From Palsa-883 sp963847615 (lineage in GTDB: Bacteria; Pseudomonadota; Alphaproteobacteria; Acetobacterales; Acetobacteraceae): 64,000 nt of DNA. This document shows, piece by piece, positions 1 to 7,864 of the stretch. The position numbers and the translations under genes are program-made. The stretch is from assembly GCA_963847615.1 (NCBI GenBank), contig CAWKAN010000016.1, forward strand, positions 372,001 through 436,000, written 5' to 3'. The notes beneath the pieces were generated by a model. The model had not been told where the DNA came from. It searched no databases and was given only the letters and a program-made list of their open reading frames with translations. Each line of letters opens with the position of its first letter. Within the stretch, counting starts at the first letter, position 1.

Positions 1-234
1 CTCCCACTCGAAGGTGATGCACCACGGCCCGTTGACGTGGATCGTGTATCGAACCGGCTTACCGTGCAGCCGGTGAAAGTTGAAGCCTGGCACGTTCATC
101 TCGTCGGGGCGGAGGGCTTGATCCAGGCGGGACAGCCGGAGGCGGATCCGATCCGCCTGGTCCGGCCGAATCCGAGACGCGTCGCGGCCGTGCCAAAAGG
201 CCGACAGCGCGCGGCTTTTGAATGACCGAATCAT
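1..234 (-). CDS. higB: HigB/RelE-type toxin, partial at left edge
   Basis: Seventy-eight codons of a RelE-superfamily HigB toxin, which cleaves mRNA on the ribosome. The ATG is at 234-232 and the frame stays open to base 1, so the C-terminus lies outside the window. Family hallmarks read directly are an N-terminal MIRSFK, then LDQALRPDEMNVPGFNFHRL, the KPVRYTIHVNGPWCITFEW core, and rich Arg/Trp content. In known higBA operons the antitoxin follows the toxin on the same strand, so its cognate partner may lie beyond base 1. A HigA-like gene starts instead on the opposite strand at 361. The identity is inferred from protein pattern only. Confidence 0.8.
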   Translation of the reverse strand, partial: MIRSFKSRALSAFWHGRDASRIRPDQADRIRLRLSRLDQALRPDEMNVPGFNFHRLHGKPVRYTIHVNGPWCITFEWE

Positions 235-360
235 CGCGCACCTCTGTAAGGCGAGAGGCTACAGTACGTCAACAGGATCTTGACATCAGGATCGTTATGC
301 CGCATGTTGCGGCAGGCGACGGGCGGACCGAACCAGGCTGATGGGAAACCACAGCGAGGG
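235..360. promoter_or_regulatory. Divergent promoter region between higB and higA
   Basis: This 126-bp spacer separates the two diverging toxin-antitoxin genes. A TTGACA at 280-285 faces right, with a weak -10 (CATGTT) 17 bp on. TTGACG on the minus strand (267-272) with TACAGA 18 bp away (243-248) faces left toward higB. The minus-strand -10 lies inside an inverted repeat, CCTCT at 241-245 and AGAGG at 254-258, a plausible HigA operator. Promoter calls are by eye. Confidence 0.4.
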
Positions 361-678
361 ATGATGGAATATCGTGTAAAGGGACGGCCGGCATGGCGGC
401 CTAGCCACCCTGGGGCGCTGCTGCGTGAGGAAGTGCTCCCGGCATTGCGCATGACGGTGAAGGATGCCGCGGCGAAGCTCGGCGTGTCCCGTCAGACCCT
501 GCATGCCATTCTGTCGGAAAAGTCGGCTGTCACACCGGAAATGGCCGTGCGCCTCGGCAAGTTCTGCGGTGATGGCCCCGATATCTGGTTGCGCATGCAG
601 ATGGCGCACGACCTGTGGCAAGCCAAGCGTGACCTTGCCGAAACCGTGAAGACCATCCCGACCGTTCGCGCCGCCTAG
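361..678 (+). CDS. higA: HigA-family antitoxin (XRE helix-turn-helix)
   Basis: A 105-residue HigA antitoxin. HigA proteins bind and neutralise HigB and repress their own promoter through an XRE helix-turn-helix. The family signature is clear: RPSHPGALLREEVLPAL near the start, the HTH AAKLGVSRQTLHAILSEKS, then VRLGKFCGDGPDIWLRMQ and DLWQAKRD. The start at 361 follows GAGGG; 364 is an equal alternative, and the longer in-frame upstream extension lacks family similarity. It diverges from the HigB-like gene at 234 rather than following it, so it may be an orphan antitoxin or half of a rearranged locus. Confidence 0.85.
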   Translation: MMEYRVKGRPAWRPSHPGALLREEVLPALRMTVKDAAAKLGVSRQTLHAILSEKSAVTPEMAVRLGKFCGDGPDIWLRMQMAHDLWQAKRDLAETVKTIPTVRAA

Positions 679-720
679 CGGTTCGCCCCGGGCGCCCGAC
701 CGGCGCCCGGGACCATCGGC

Positions 721-1770
721 TCACCCGCACGCCAGCGAATAGATATCCTTCACTCCCGCCGGCAGCGGCATCGCCTGCCACGTCGCGCCGCCATCCTGCG
801 TGCCGTAGATCTCGCCGTCATACCGCGCGCCCAGATACACCTGCTGCGGATCGTCCTGATGCAACGCCACCGACATGATCGTGCCGTGCACCTGCACCTT
901 GTCGAAGCGCTGCCAGGTCTTGCCCACGTCCTGGCTGCGATACAGACCGCCATCCTTGCTCGCCGCCGCCACGCTCAACGCCGCGTACAACGTCTTCGGA
1001 TCCTGCGGCGACACCTTCACATCCCGCCCATAGGTCGTCGGCGAGAACCGCCCGAGCTGCATGTCGTCCCAGTGCCGCCCCTCATCGGTGCTGCGGAACA
1101 GCCCCATCCGCACCGCCACGATCACCGCGTCCGGATCGGCCGCGGTGGTGCAGATCGCATGCCCGTCCAGCATCCCCTCGTTTTCCGTATCGCTGACGAT
1201 CCGGCTTTTCAGGTGCGGCAACTGCGCCAGGCGGAGCAGGTCGGCGCTGCAATCGGTCCAGCTCTCGCCGCCGTCCTTGCTGTGCATCACGCCGTTCACC
1301 TCCAGCGTGGCATACAGCTCGTGGGCATGGCGCGGATGCGCGGCAAAGCGCATCACCCGGCAGGCGAACGGCATCTTCGCGCGATCCGGCATCCCCGGGT
1401 CGGGCAGGCGCTTCCAGCTCTCCCCGCCATCCTCGCTGCGATACACCGCGACCGGCGAGCCGCCCGCGTACAGCAGCTTCGGATCGGTCGGATCGACCAG
1501 GATCGACCAGATCTGCATGCCCTGGTCAGGAAAGTTCGTGCGCTGCCAGTGCGCGCCGCGGTCGGTGCTGCGCCACACGCCGTCGGTGGTGCCGGCGAAC
1601 ACCAGGGCCGCATCGCGCGGATGCACCATCACCGTGTGCGCCTCGACCTGCTTGACCACGTGCTCCCAGTCGCCGCCCGCGGCATCGCGGCGAAACACGC
1701 CGACCAGCCCCTCCTGGCCCTGCCGCCCGAAGTAACCCGCCACGCCGGCGTAAATGTGCGATTGCGCCAT
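721..1770 (-). CDS. BNR/Asp-box repeat beta-propeller protein
   Basis: A 349-residue protein built from Asp-box repeats (S/T-x-D-x-G-x-x-W): STDRGAHW, SEDGGESW, SKDGGESW, STDEGRHW, SQDVGKTW and TQDGGATW. Such repeats fold into a sialidase- or sortilin-like beta-propeller. Proteins of this type are usually annotated as WD40/YVTN/BNR-like or exo-alpha-sialidase-like, but no sialidase catalytic arginines are recognised here, so a function is not assigned. There is no signal peptide. The start at 1770 was chosen for the purine-rich GGGGGAGAA just upstream; the open frame extends to 1920 without similarity. It diverges from the Ldh-family gene at 1923, leaving about 150 bp for both promoters. Confidence 0.8.
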   Translation of the reverse strand: MAQSHIYAGVAGYFGRQGQEGLVGVFRRDAAGGDWEHVVKQVEAHTVMVHPRDAALVFAGTTDGVWRSTDRGAHWQRTNFPDQGMQIWSILVDPTDPKLLYAGGSPVAVYRSEDGGESWKRLPDPGMPDRAKMPFACRVMRFAAHPRHAHELYATLEVNGVMHSKDGGESWTDCSADLLRLAQLPHLKSRIVSDTENEGMLDGHAICTTAADPDAVIVAVRMGLFRSTDEGRHWDDMQLGRFSPTTYGRDVKVSPQDPKTLYAALSVAAASKDGGLYRSQDVGKTWQRFDKVQVHGTIMSVALHQDDPQQVYLGARYDGEIYGTQDGGATWQAMPLPAGVKDIYSLACG

Positions 1771-1922
1771 CGAATTTCTCCCCCTCTTCCCGCATGTCAC
1801 CCGGACTTGGCCGAAGCCTAGCCGCATTCCCCGCCGCCGGGAATATCCGCACCCGGACGCTTCCCATCCACCCCGCTTCGGCCGACACTGCGCCCAACCG
1901 CCAAGGCAGGAAGGAGACACTC

Positions 1923-2978
1923 ATGCCGAACGTGACCCCAGAGCGCCTGACCGAGATCGCCCGCTCGCTGCTGATCGCCGCCGGCACGCCGGACAGCGAG
2001 GCCGACACCGTCTCGCGCCTGTCGGTCGGCGCCAATCTCGCCGGCCATGATTCGCACGGCGTCATCCTGATCCCCACCTACATCGACCGCGTGAAGGTCG
2101 GCCACATCGTGCCCGGCGCGCCCTGGACCATCACCGCGGAAACCCCCACCACCACCGTGGTCGACGGCAACTGGGGCTTCGGCTACGTCGTCACCGAAAA
2201 GGCAATGAAACTGACCATCGAGAAGGCCGACAAGCAGAACGTCGCCGCCTGCACGGTGTTCCGCCAGGGCCATATCGGCCGCCTCGCCGCCTATCCGCTG
2301 ATGGCCGTCGAGCGCGGCATGATCGCCATGATCACCGCCAATTCCGGGCGCAGCCCGAAGCACGTCGCCCCGTTCGGCGGCGCCAAGGCGCGGCTCGGCA
2401 CCAACCCGATCTGCTTCGCCGTGCCGTCCAACCTGAACGGCCCGCTGTTCTTCGACATGGCGACCTCGGCCGCCGCCGCCGGCAAGATCGGCGTGGCGAT
2501 GGCGCGCGGCGAGCAGGTGCCGCCGGGCTGGCTGATCGATGCCGAGGGCAAGCCGACCACCGATCCGCGCCAGCTGCGCCAGGGCGGCGCGCTGCTGCCG
2601 CTGGGCGGCAACGAGGGCTACAAGGGCTACGGCCTCGCCACCATCGTCGAGATCTTCTCCGGCCTGCTCACCGGGCTCGGTTTCGGCATCGAACCCACCG
2701 GGCGGCACAACGACGGTTGCTTCATCGCCGTGTTCAAGGTCAGCGCCTTCCGCAACCTGGAAACCTTCAAGCAGGAGGTGACGGATTTCGCCCACTACCT
2801 GAAGGACACGCCGCCCGCCGCCGGCTTCGACGAGATCTACTACCCCGGCGAGATCGAGGCCCGGAAGGAGCGCGACCGCCGCAAGCACGGCATCCCCGTA
2901 GAGGACGCCACCTGGGGCGTGTTGCAGAAGCTGGCGAAGGAGTACGGCATCGCCGACAAGCTCGGCCTGGCAGGCTGA
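1923..2978 (+). CDS. Ldh-family (malate/L-lactate dehydrogenase type 2) oxidoreductase
   Basis: A 351-residue member of the Ldh2/ComC/YlbC/YbiC family of NAD(P)-dependent 2-hydroxyacid dehydrogenases, which do not have a Rossmann fold. Family landmarks are the early AGHDSHGVILIPTYIDRVKVG, FRQGHIGRLAAYPLMA, MITANSGR...APFGG, RLGTNPICFAVPS, the DMATSAAAAGKI segment and GYKGYGLATIVEIFSGLLTG. GHDSHGV is the conserved catalytic histidine region. The start follows a strong AGGAG (AAGGAGACACTC). The substrate cannot be read from sequence; malate, lactate, ureidoglycolate and sugar-acid members exist. The gene is followed after about 120 bp by a molybdenum hydroxylase subunit, perhaps co-transcribed. 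Confidence 0.87.
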   Translation: MPNVTPERLTEIARSLLIAAGTPDSEADTVSRLSVGANLAGHDSHGVILIPTYIDRVKVGHIVPGAPWTITAETPTTTVVDGNWGFGYVVTEKAMKLTIEKADKQNVAACTVFRQGHIGRLAAYPLMAVERGMIAMITANSGRSPKHVAPFGGAKARLGTNPICFAVPSNLNGPLFFDMATSAAAAGKIGVAMARGEQVPPGWLIDAEGKPTTDPRQLRQGGALLPLGGNEGYKGYGLATIVEIFSGLLTGLGFGIEPTGRHNDGCFIAVFKVSAFRNLETFKQEVTDFAHYLKDTPPAAGFDEIYYPGEIEARKERDRRKHGIPVEDATWGVLQKLAKEYGIADKLGLAG

Positions 2979-3097
2979 GCCATGGCCACCCGACACGCTC
3001 CCGCCACGGCCACCCCGCCCGCTCCCGTAACGGCCGCCCCTGTGCCGGCCATCCACCCCCAGGCGGCGGTGCGCGAATGGCCAGGACAAACCCGGCC

Positions 3098-5443
3098 ATG
3101 ACGGAACAGGGTGAACCTGTCCGCAGCCGCCCACCACTCATGGGACAATCGCTGCGCCGCCTGGAAGACGCCCGCTTCCTCACCGGGCACGGGCGCTTCA
3201 TCGAGGACATCGACGCCCCCGGTCAAACCTGGATGCAAGTGGTGCGCTCGCCGCACGCGCACGCCGCGATCCGCCACATCGATACCGAACCGGCACGAAC
3301 CACGCCCGGCGTGCTGGGCGTGTTCACCGCCGCCGACCTCGCCGAGCTCGGCCCGCTGCCCTGCACCGTGCCGGTGGCCAGCCTGCAGCCGATGATCGTG
3401 CCGCCGCGCCGCGCGCTCGCACCCGACCGCGCGCGCCATGTCGGCGACCCGGTGGCCTTCGTCGTCGCCGCCACCCGCGACGCCGCGCGCACCGCGGCCG
3501 AGGCCGTCGGCGTCGACTACGACGTGCTGCCGGCCGTGGTCGATCCGCAGGCGGCGCTGCGCGACGGCGCGCCGCTGCTGTGGGACCAGGCGCCGGGCAA
3601 CCTGTCGTACCGCTTCCAGAAGGGCGACGCCGCCGCGGTGCAGGCGGCGCTCGCCGGCGCGGCGCACGTCGTCGAACTGACCCTGGTCAACAACCGCATC
3701 GTCATCGCGGCCACCGAACCGCGCGGCGCGATCGCCAGCTACGACGCCGCGCACGGCTTCCACCTGCGGTTCTCCGGCGCCGGCGTGCACGCGCTGCAAT
3801 CACAACTGGCCGAGACGGTGTTCGGCGTGCCGGCCGCGCGCATGCGCGTCTCCTGCCCCGATGTCGGCGGCGGGTTCGGCGTGAAGAACGCGCTGTACCC
3901 GGAATGGGTGATGCTGCTCTGGGCCGCCCGCCGCCTCGGCCGGCCGGTGAAGTGGCTCAGCGAACGGACCGAGGATTTCGTCAGCACCGCGCAGGGCCGC
4001 GCCAATGTCACGCGCGCGCGGCTGGCGCTGGACGCGGGTGGAAAATTCCTGGCGCTGGATGCCGAGACGATCGCCGATCTCGGCGCCTACCTGTCCTCCG
4101 GCGGGCCGGGCAGCTCGACCAACGCGCCGGCCAACGCGATCGGCAGCGGCTACGTCATTCCGGCGATCTGCATGGACGTGCGCGGCGCGCTGACCAACAC
4201 CGTGCCGATCGACGCCTACCGCGGCGCCGGCAAGCCCGAGGTGAACTACATGCTGGAGCGGCTGATCGACGCCGCCGCCCACCGCTACGGCTTCGATCCG
4301 ATCGCGCTGCGCCGGCAGAACCTGGTGGCGCAGTTTCCCTACCGCAAGGCGCTGGGCACGGTGATCGATTGCGGTCGTTTCGCCGCCAACCTCGACGCCG
4401 CGGTCCGGGCCGCCGACCACGCCGGCTTCGCCGCCCGCCGCGACGCCGCCCGGGCGGGCGGCAGGCTGCGCGGCATCGGCGTGACCTGCTTCATGGAAAC
4501 CGCGCGCGGCGCACCGAACGAGGGCGCCGAGCTTCGTTTCGACGCCGACGGCAAGATCGCGCTGCTGGTCGGCACCCAGTCGAACGGCATGGGCCACGAG
4601 ACCAGCTACGCGCAGATCGCCGCCGACCTGCTCAGCCTGCCGATCGAAACGTTCCGCTACGTGCAGGCCGACACCGCCTTGGTGCGCGACGGCAACGGCC
4701 ACGGCGGCGCGCGCTCGATGCACATGGGCGGCGCGGCGCTGTGCAAGGCGGTGGACGTCATGCTGGCCAAGGGCACCGCGCTCGCCGCGCGCCTGCTGCA
4801 GGCCGCGCCGGCACAGGTGGCGTTCGCCGCCGGCCGCTTCGCCGTGCGCGACGACCCGTCGCGCGGCATCGACCTGCTCGACGTCGCCCGCGCCGCGCGC
4901 GATCCCGCCAACGTGCCGGACGGCGCACCTCCCAAGGGCGAAACCTCAGCCCTGGACACCTATGTCTGGAACCTGCTCGACCTGATCACCTTCCCCAACG
5001 GCTGCCACATCGCCGAGGTCGAGGTCGATCCCGAAACCGGCGCCGTGACCTTGGCGCGCTACACCGCGGTGGATGATTTCGGCACGCTGCTGAACCCGCT
5101 GCTCACGCTCGGGCAGATCCAGGGCGGCGTGGTGCAGGGCATCGGCCAGGCGCTGCTGGAACATACCGTCTACGATCCGGAGTCCGGCCAACTGCTCAGC
5201 GGCTCGTTCATGGACTACACGCTGCCGCGCGCCGCGGACCTGCCGCCGCTCGACATCCGCTTCGACGGCGTGCCGACCACGGCCAATCCGCTCGGCGTGA
5301 AGGGCGCGGGCCAGGCCGGCGCGATCGCCGCGCCGCAGGCGGTGATCTGCGCGCTGCTCGACGCGCTGGCGCCGCGCGGCGTGACGCATATCGACATGCC
5401 CGCCACGCCGGAGCGCGTCTGGCGCGCGCTGCAAGGACACTGA
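3098..5443 (+). CDS. Xanthine/CO dehydrogenase-family molybdopterin-binding large subunit, orphan
   Basis: A 781-residue large subunit of a molybdenum hydroxylase (CoxL/XdhB type), with the aldehyde-oxidase a/b hammerhead domain in roughly the first 150 residues and two molybdopterin-binding halves after it. Visible motifs are PDVGGGFGVKN, AYRGAGKPE (form II-like, not the AYxCSFR of true CO dehydrogenase) and NGMGHET. The C-terminal GVKGAGQAGAIAAP carries Gln (CAG near 5312) where xanthine oxidase and CoxL have catalytic Glu. No FAD medium subunit or 2Fe-2S small subunit lies alongside, so partners must be encoded elsewhere. The start is uncertain: 3077, 3098 and 3140 are in frame. Substrate unknown. 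Confidence 0.85.
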   Translation: MTEQGEPVRSRPPLMGQSLRRLEDARFLTGHGRFIEDIDAPGQTWMQVVRSPHAHAAIRHIDTEPARTTPGVLGVFTAADLAELGPLPCTVPVASLQPMIVPPRRALAPDRARHVGDPVAFVVAATRDAARTAAEAVGVDYDVLPAVVDPQAALRDGAPLLWDQAPGNLSYRFQKGDAAAVQAALAGAAHVVELTLVNNRIVIAATEPRGAIASYDAAHGFHLRFSGAGVHALQSQLAETVFGVPAARMRVSCPDVGGGFGVKNALYPEWVMLLWAARRLGRPVKWLSERTEDFVSTAQGRANVTRARLALDAGGKFLALDAETIADLGAYLSSGGPGSSTNAPANAIGSGYVIPAICMDVRGALTNTVPIDAYRGAGKPEVNYMLERLIDAAAHRYGFDPIALRRQNLVAQFPYRKALGTVIDCGRFAANLDAAVRAADHAGFAARRDAARAGGRLRGIGVTCFMETARGAPNEGAELRFDADGKIALLVGTQSNGMGHETSYAQIAADLLSLPIETFRYVQADTALVRDGNGHGGARSMHMGGAALCKAVDVMLAKGTALAARLLQAAPAQVAFAAGRFAVRDDPSRGIDLLDVARAARDPANVPDGAPPKGETSALDTYVWNLLDLITFPNGCHIAEVEVDPETGAVTLARYTAVDDFGTLLNPLLTLGQIQGGVVQGIGQALLEHTVYDPESGQLLSGSFMDYTLPRAADLPPLDIRFDGVPTTANPLGVKGAGQAGAIAAPQAVICALLDALAPRGVTHIDMPATPERVWRALQGH

Positions 5444-5705
5444 CGCCATGGCCCCGCGCGCGATGGTCACCGGCGCGGGCGGCGAGTTCGGCCGCGCGAC
5501 GACGTCAGCGCCGAGCGGCTGAACGCCAGCGGCAGGCTCGACAGCGATTGATCCGCCCGCCGCCAGGGCCGATCCCGGGCGGCTCGGCGGCCGCGCGCCC
5601 CCTGCCCGCCCGACGCAAGGCGACGATGCGCCGCCCCCACGTCGCCCCCGCGGCACGCGGCCCGAGGCTTGCAAGGCCCAAGGGCAGACGCTTGCAGGAC
5701 CCGCC

Positions 5706-6353
5706 ATGCTGGAAGTCGCCCCATCCCCACCGGCCGAGCAGCCCCAACCAGTCGTGCCGCCGGCACCAGCCGAACACCACATGTCGTTCCATGAGGTGCT
5801 CTCGGCGTTGAACCCGCTGCAGTACTTGCCGGTGATCGGCACAATCTACCGCGCGGTCACCGGCGACCAGATCCCCGAGCCGGTGCGCCGGATCGGCTCG
5901 CTCATCGCCAGCGCGCTGCTCGGCGGACCGATCGGCGCCGCGATCGACGTCGCGGTCACCGCGGCGGAGAAGATCACCGGCATCGACCTCGACCAGACCG
6001 GACAAAACCTGCTGGCGGGGCTTGGACCCGCGGACCATCGGCTCGGCACGCCAGGCGCGGCGCCCGCGCCGGATGCGCCCCCGGCGGTGCCCGCCTCGCT
6101 GGCCGCCCAACCGCCCGCCCGCCCGGCCGCCGGCCCGGCCGCCAGCCCAGCCGCTTTGGCGGCCAGCCTGGCACCCAGGCCGGCCGAGGCCTGGTCGCCG
6201 GCGCAATTGGCGGCCTACGGCGTCACCAGCATCGGCGACGGCACCCTCAGGCTGGCCAACCTGACTGGCGCGGACGTGCTGAACGCGCTCGAACTGTCGC
6301 GCGTTCAACTGGCGCAGACCGCCTACGACCGGGCCCGGCTTCTGGCGGCCTGA
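5706..6353 (+). CDS. Conserved alphaproteobacterial hypothetical protein with Ala/Pro-rich linker
   Basis: A 215-residue protein in two parts. Residues about 25-105 (from MSFHEVLSALNPLQYLP through TIYRAVTGDQIPEPVRRIGS to TGIDLDQTGQ) form a compact conserved region with a Gly/Ala-rich amphipathic helix. An Ala/Pro low-complexity linker (about 105-160) then leads to a C-terminal segment beginning WSPAQLAAYGVTS. The conserved block resembles unnamed proteins I recall from Rhodospirillales; no function is known to me. There is no signal peptide. Starts at 5706 or at the internal Met (5781) are both possible. It stands alone: 260 bp of unremarkable sequence precede it and a repeat cluster follows. 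Confidence 0.6.
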   Translation: MLEVAPSPPAEQPQPVVPPAPAEHHMSFHEVLSALNPLQYLPVIGTIYRAVTGDQIPEPVRRIGSLIASALLGGPIGAAIDVAVTAAEKITGIDLDQTGQNLLAGLGPADHRLGTPGAAPAPDAPPAVPASLAAQPPARPAAGPAASPAALAASLAPRPAEAWSPAQLAAYGVTSIGDGTLRLANLTGADVLNALELSRVQLAQTAYDRARLLAA

Positions 6354-6465
6354 CCTGCCGCCGCCGCGCACGCCCCAGCGGTGCGCCTTCGGCGTGCGCC
6401 CGGGGATGTGCCCTACGGGATTCACCCACCCCCTGCCCGCGATGGTCGACCGACCGGTCGGCCCT

Positions 6466-6630
6466 GGACGGCCCCGTAGGGCGGAAAAGCGCAGCGCCTT
6501 CCGCCACCGCCGGGCGAGCCGCTCGCATCTGCCGACGTCCCCAACAACATATCCCGCCACCGTCCGACGGCGGAAGGCGCTGCGCTTTTCCGCCCTACGG
6601 GGCCGTCCAACAGTCAACGCCATATGAGCC
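6466..6630 (+). mobile_element. MITE-like element, copy A (left end truncated)
   Basis: This matches the 185-186 bp element found complete at 26970, 38081 and 48710, but the outer 20 or so bases of the left terminal repeat (GCTCATATGGCGTTGACTG) are missing; the match begins at GGACGGCCCCGTAGGG. The right terminus, ending ...CCATATGAGCC at 6630, is intact. The arms pair as GTAGGGCGGAAAAGCGCAGC and its complement around a central segment of about 60 bp. No protein is encoded. The orientation is the same as copies B and C. Confidence 0.85.
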
Positions 6631-6631
6631 A

Positions 6632-6787
6632 GGAATTTTAACCCGGAGGAAGCGCGGAGGGCCACGAAGGCCACGGAGAAGGCATTGATGCGCGCCGTGC
6701 CGGAACCGACGACCGCGCGAAGCGCCCAAATTCCTTGCTTCTCCGTGGCCCTCCGTGGCCCTCCGCGCTTCCTCCGTGTTGGAATCC
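6632..6787. repeat. Imperfect inverted repeat (CGGAGGAAGCGCGGAGGG type)
   Basis: Two arms of about 52 bp face each other: 6632-6683, containing GGAGGAAGCGCGGAGGGCC and CCACGGAGAAGG, and 6734-6787, containing the complementary TCTCCGTGGCCCTCCG and GCGCTTCCTCCGTG. The right arm has an extra internal repeat of GTGGCCCTCC. This is a non-coding dispersed-repeat type, directly abutting the truncated MITE. Confidence 0.7.
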
Positions 6788-7279
6788 TTACTTGCTTGCG
6801 ATGCAGCCAGCGCCCAGGTCGCATCACCGGCGCGCGCCGACCGCCGCGGGCAACGATAGGTGAATGCCGCAGGGGATGTGCCAGGGGATGTGCCAGGGGA
6901 TGTGCCACCCGACGCGGCACGACAGGTGCCCCTTGAGGGAGGCGTCCCGGTGAAGCGCCGATCGCGGGCGGCGCTTGCGCCGGTCGCGACTTCACCGCCA
7001 GAGCCGCCGCCAGCATGCGGGGATGGCCTCGCTGATGCTGTAGAGGATGGCGCGGGAGGATGGCGTGGGACATGATCGCAGGCAGCAGTTTCGCCACGGT
7101 GCCAGGGGTGGCTGGGACGGGGCGGGCACACCGTGGCCGTGACACCCGCGGCGACGACAGCACTTGTGCCGCGTGCACGCCATCCACACATCCCGCGGAC
7201 CCCGATTTGTCATCCTCAAATCCGACGCAACCCGTCGGACTGCCATGAGGGGCGTCCCCCAACCCTGAAAGGCATTGCA
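6788..7279. other. Non-coding stretch with a short tandem repeat
   Basis: No convincing gene is present. The only structure seen is three perfect copies of the 12-mer AGGGGATGTGCC at 6871-6906. The rest is unremarkable GC-rich sequence leading to the small gene at 7280. Confidence 0.5.
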
Positions 7280-7558
7280 ATGACCCCCGAATTTCTTCGC
7301 GAGGAGGCGTCACGTTTCCGCGGCATGGCTGATACGGTTGAACGAGAAGCCTCGAAGCTGAGGCTGCTTAACATGGCGACTGACTATGAAGCCCGGGCCA
7401 AGGCCGCCGACGCGCCGACCGGGGCGACCGAGCCGACCGAGCCGACCGGGGTGACCGGGGTGACCGGGGCGACCGGGGCGACCGAGCCTGCTCCGGCGGA
7501 GGCGATCAAGGTCAAGCCCGGCAGGAAGACCGCAAGGGAACTGAACGGGGCGGTCTAG
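7280..7558 (+). CDS. Small conserved hypothetical protein with Gly-x-Thr repeat tail
   Basis: A 92-residue protein whose first 45 residues (starting MTPEFLREEASRFRGMAD and running to LLNMATDYEARAKAAD) form a charged amphipathic helix typical of a widespread but uncharacterised alphaproteobacterial small-protein group. Then comes a collagen-like run of G-V-T, G-A-T and E-P-T triplets, encoded by near-identical 9-bp DNA repeats (GGGGTGACC/GGGGCGACC types, 7420-7490), and a basic tail (KVKPGRKTARELNGAV). The start follows GAAAGG. The repeat tract is likely to vary in length between strains. Function unknown. Confidence 0.65.
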   Translation: MTPEFLREEASRFRGMADTVEREASKLRLLNMATDYEARAKAADAPTGATEPTEPTGVTGVTGATGATEPAPAEAIKVKPGRKTARELNGAV

Positions 7559-7864
7559 CACCGCCGCGCCCGGCCACCGCCGTCGCGCAGGCTGGCTGGG
7601 CATCGACGGCCACAGCCTGCGGCTGACCACCGCAGGCGTGGCCGCGGCCTGAGCAATCCCCGAAAGCCTGCCGGCCGCGGCCCGAAGGACCGCCAGGTCG
7701 GCGTGGGTGGGTGACGTCGCAGCGCCCTGGCCGCGGCGGCGTGCGGCGCGGTGTGCTTCCCTGGTTGCGGCGATTGCCCTGGCCACGATCCGGCGGCACC
7801 TTGCCGCCCCATCCGTCGCCGCCTATAGGCGCGCAACCGCGAGACGCCCCCAAAAGGACCCCAA
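7559..7864. other. Intergenic region upstream of tkt
   Basis: About 300 bp in which I see no gene, RNA or clear repeat. A purine-rich AAAAGGACC just before 7865 serves as the tkt ribosome-binding site. Confidence 0.4.

Noticed and set aside
5505..7313. Very long minus-strand open frame (about 600 codons) across the 5706 gene and the following repeats
   Set aside because: Its translation is Arg/Gly/Pro-rich shadow sequence and passes through the MITE and inverted repeats, with no family similarity. High GC makes long antisense frames common here.
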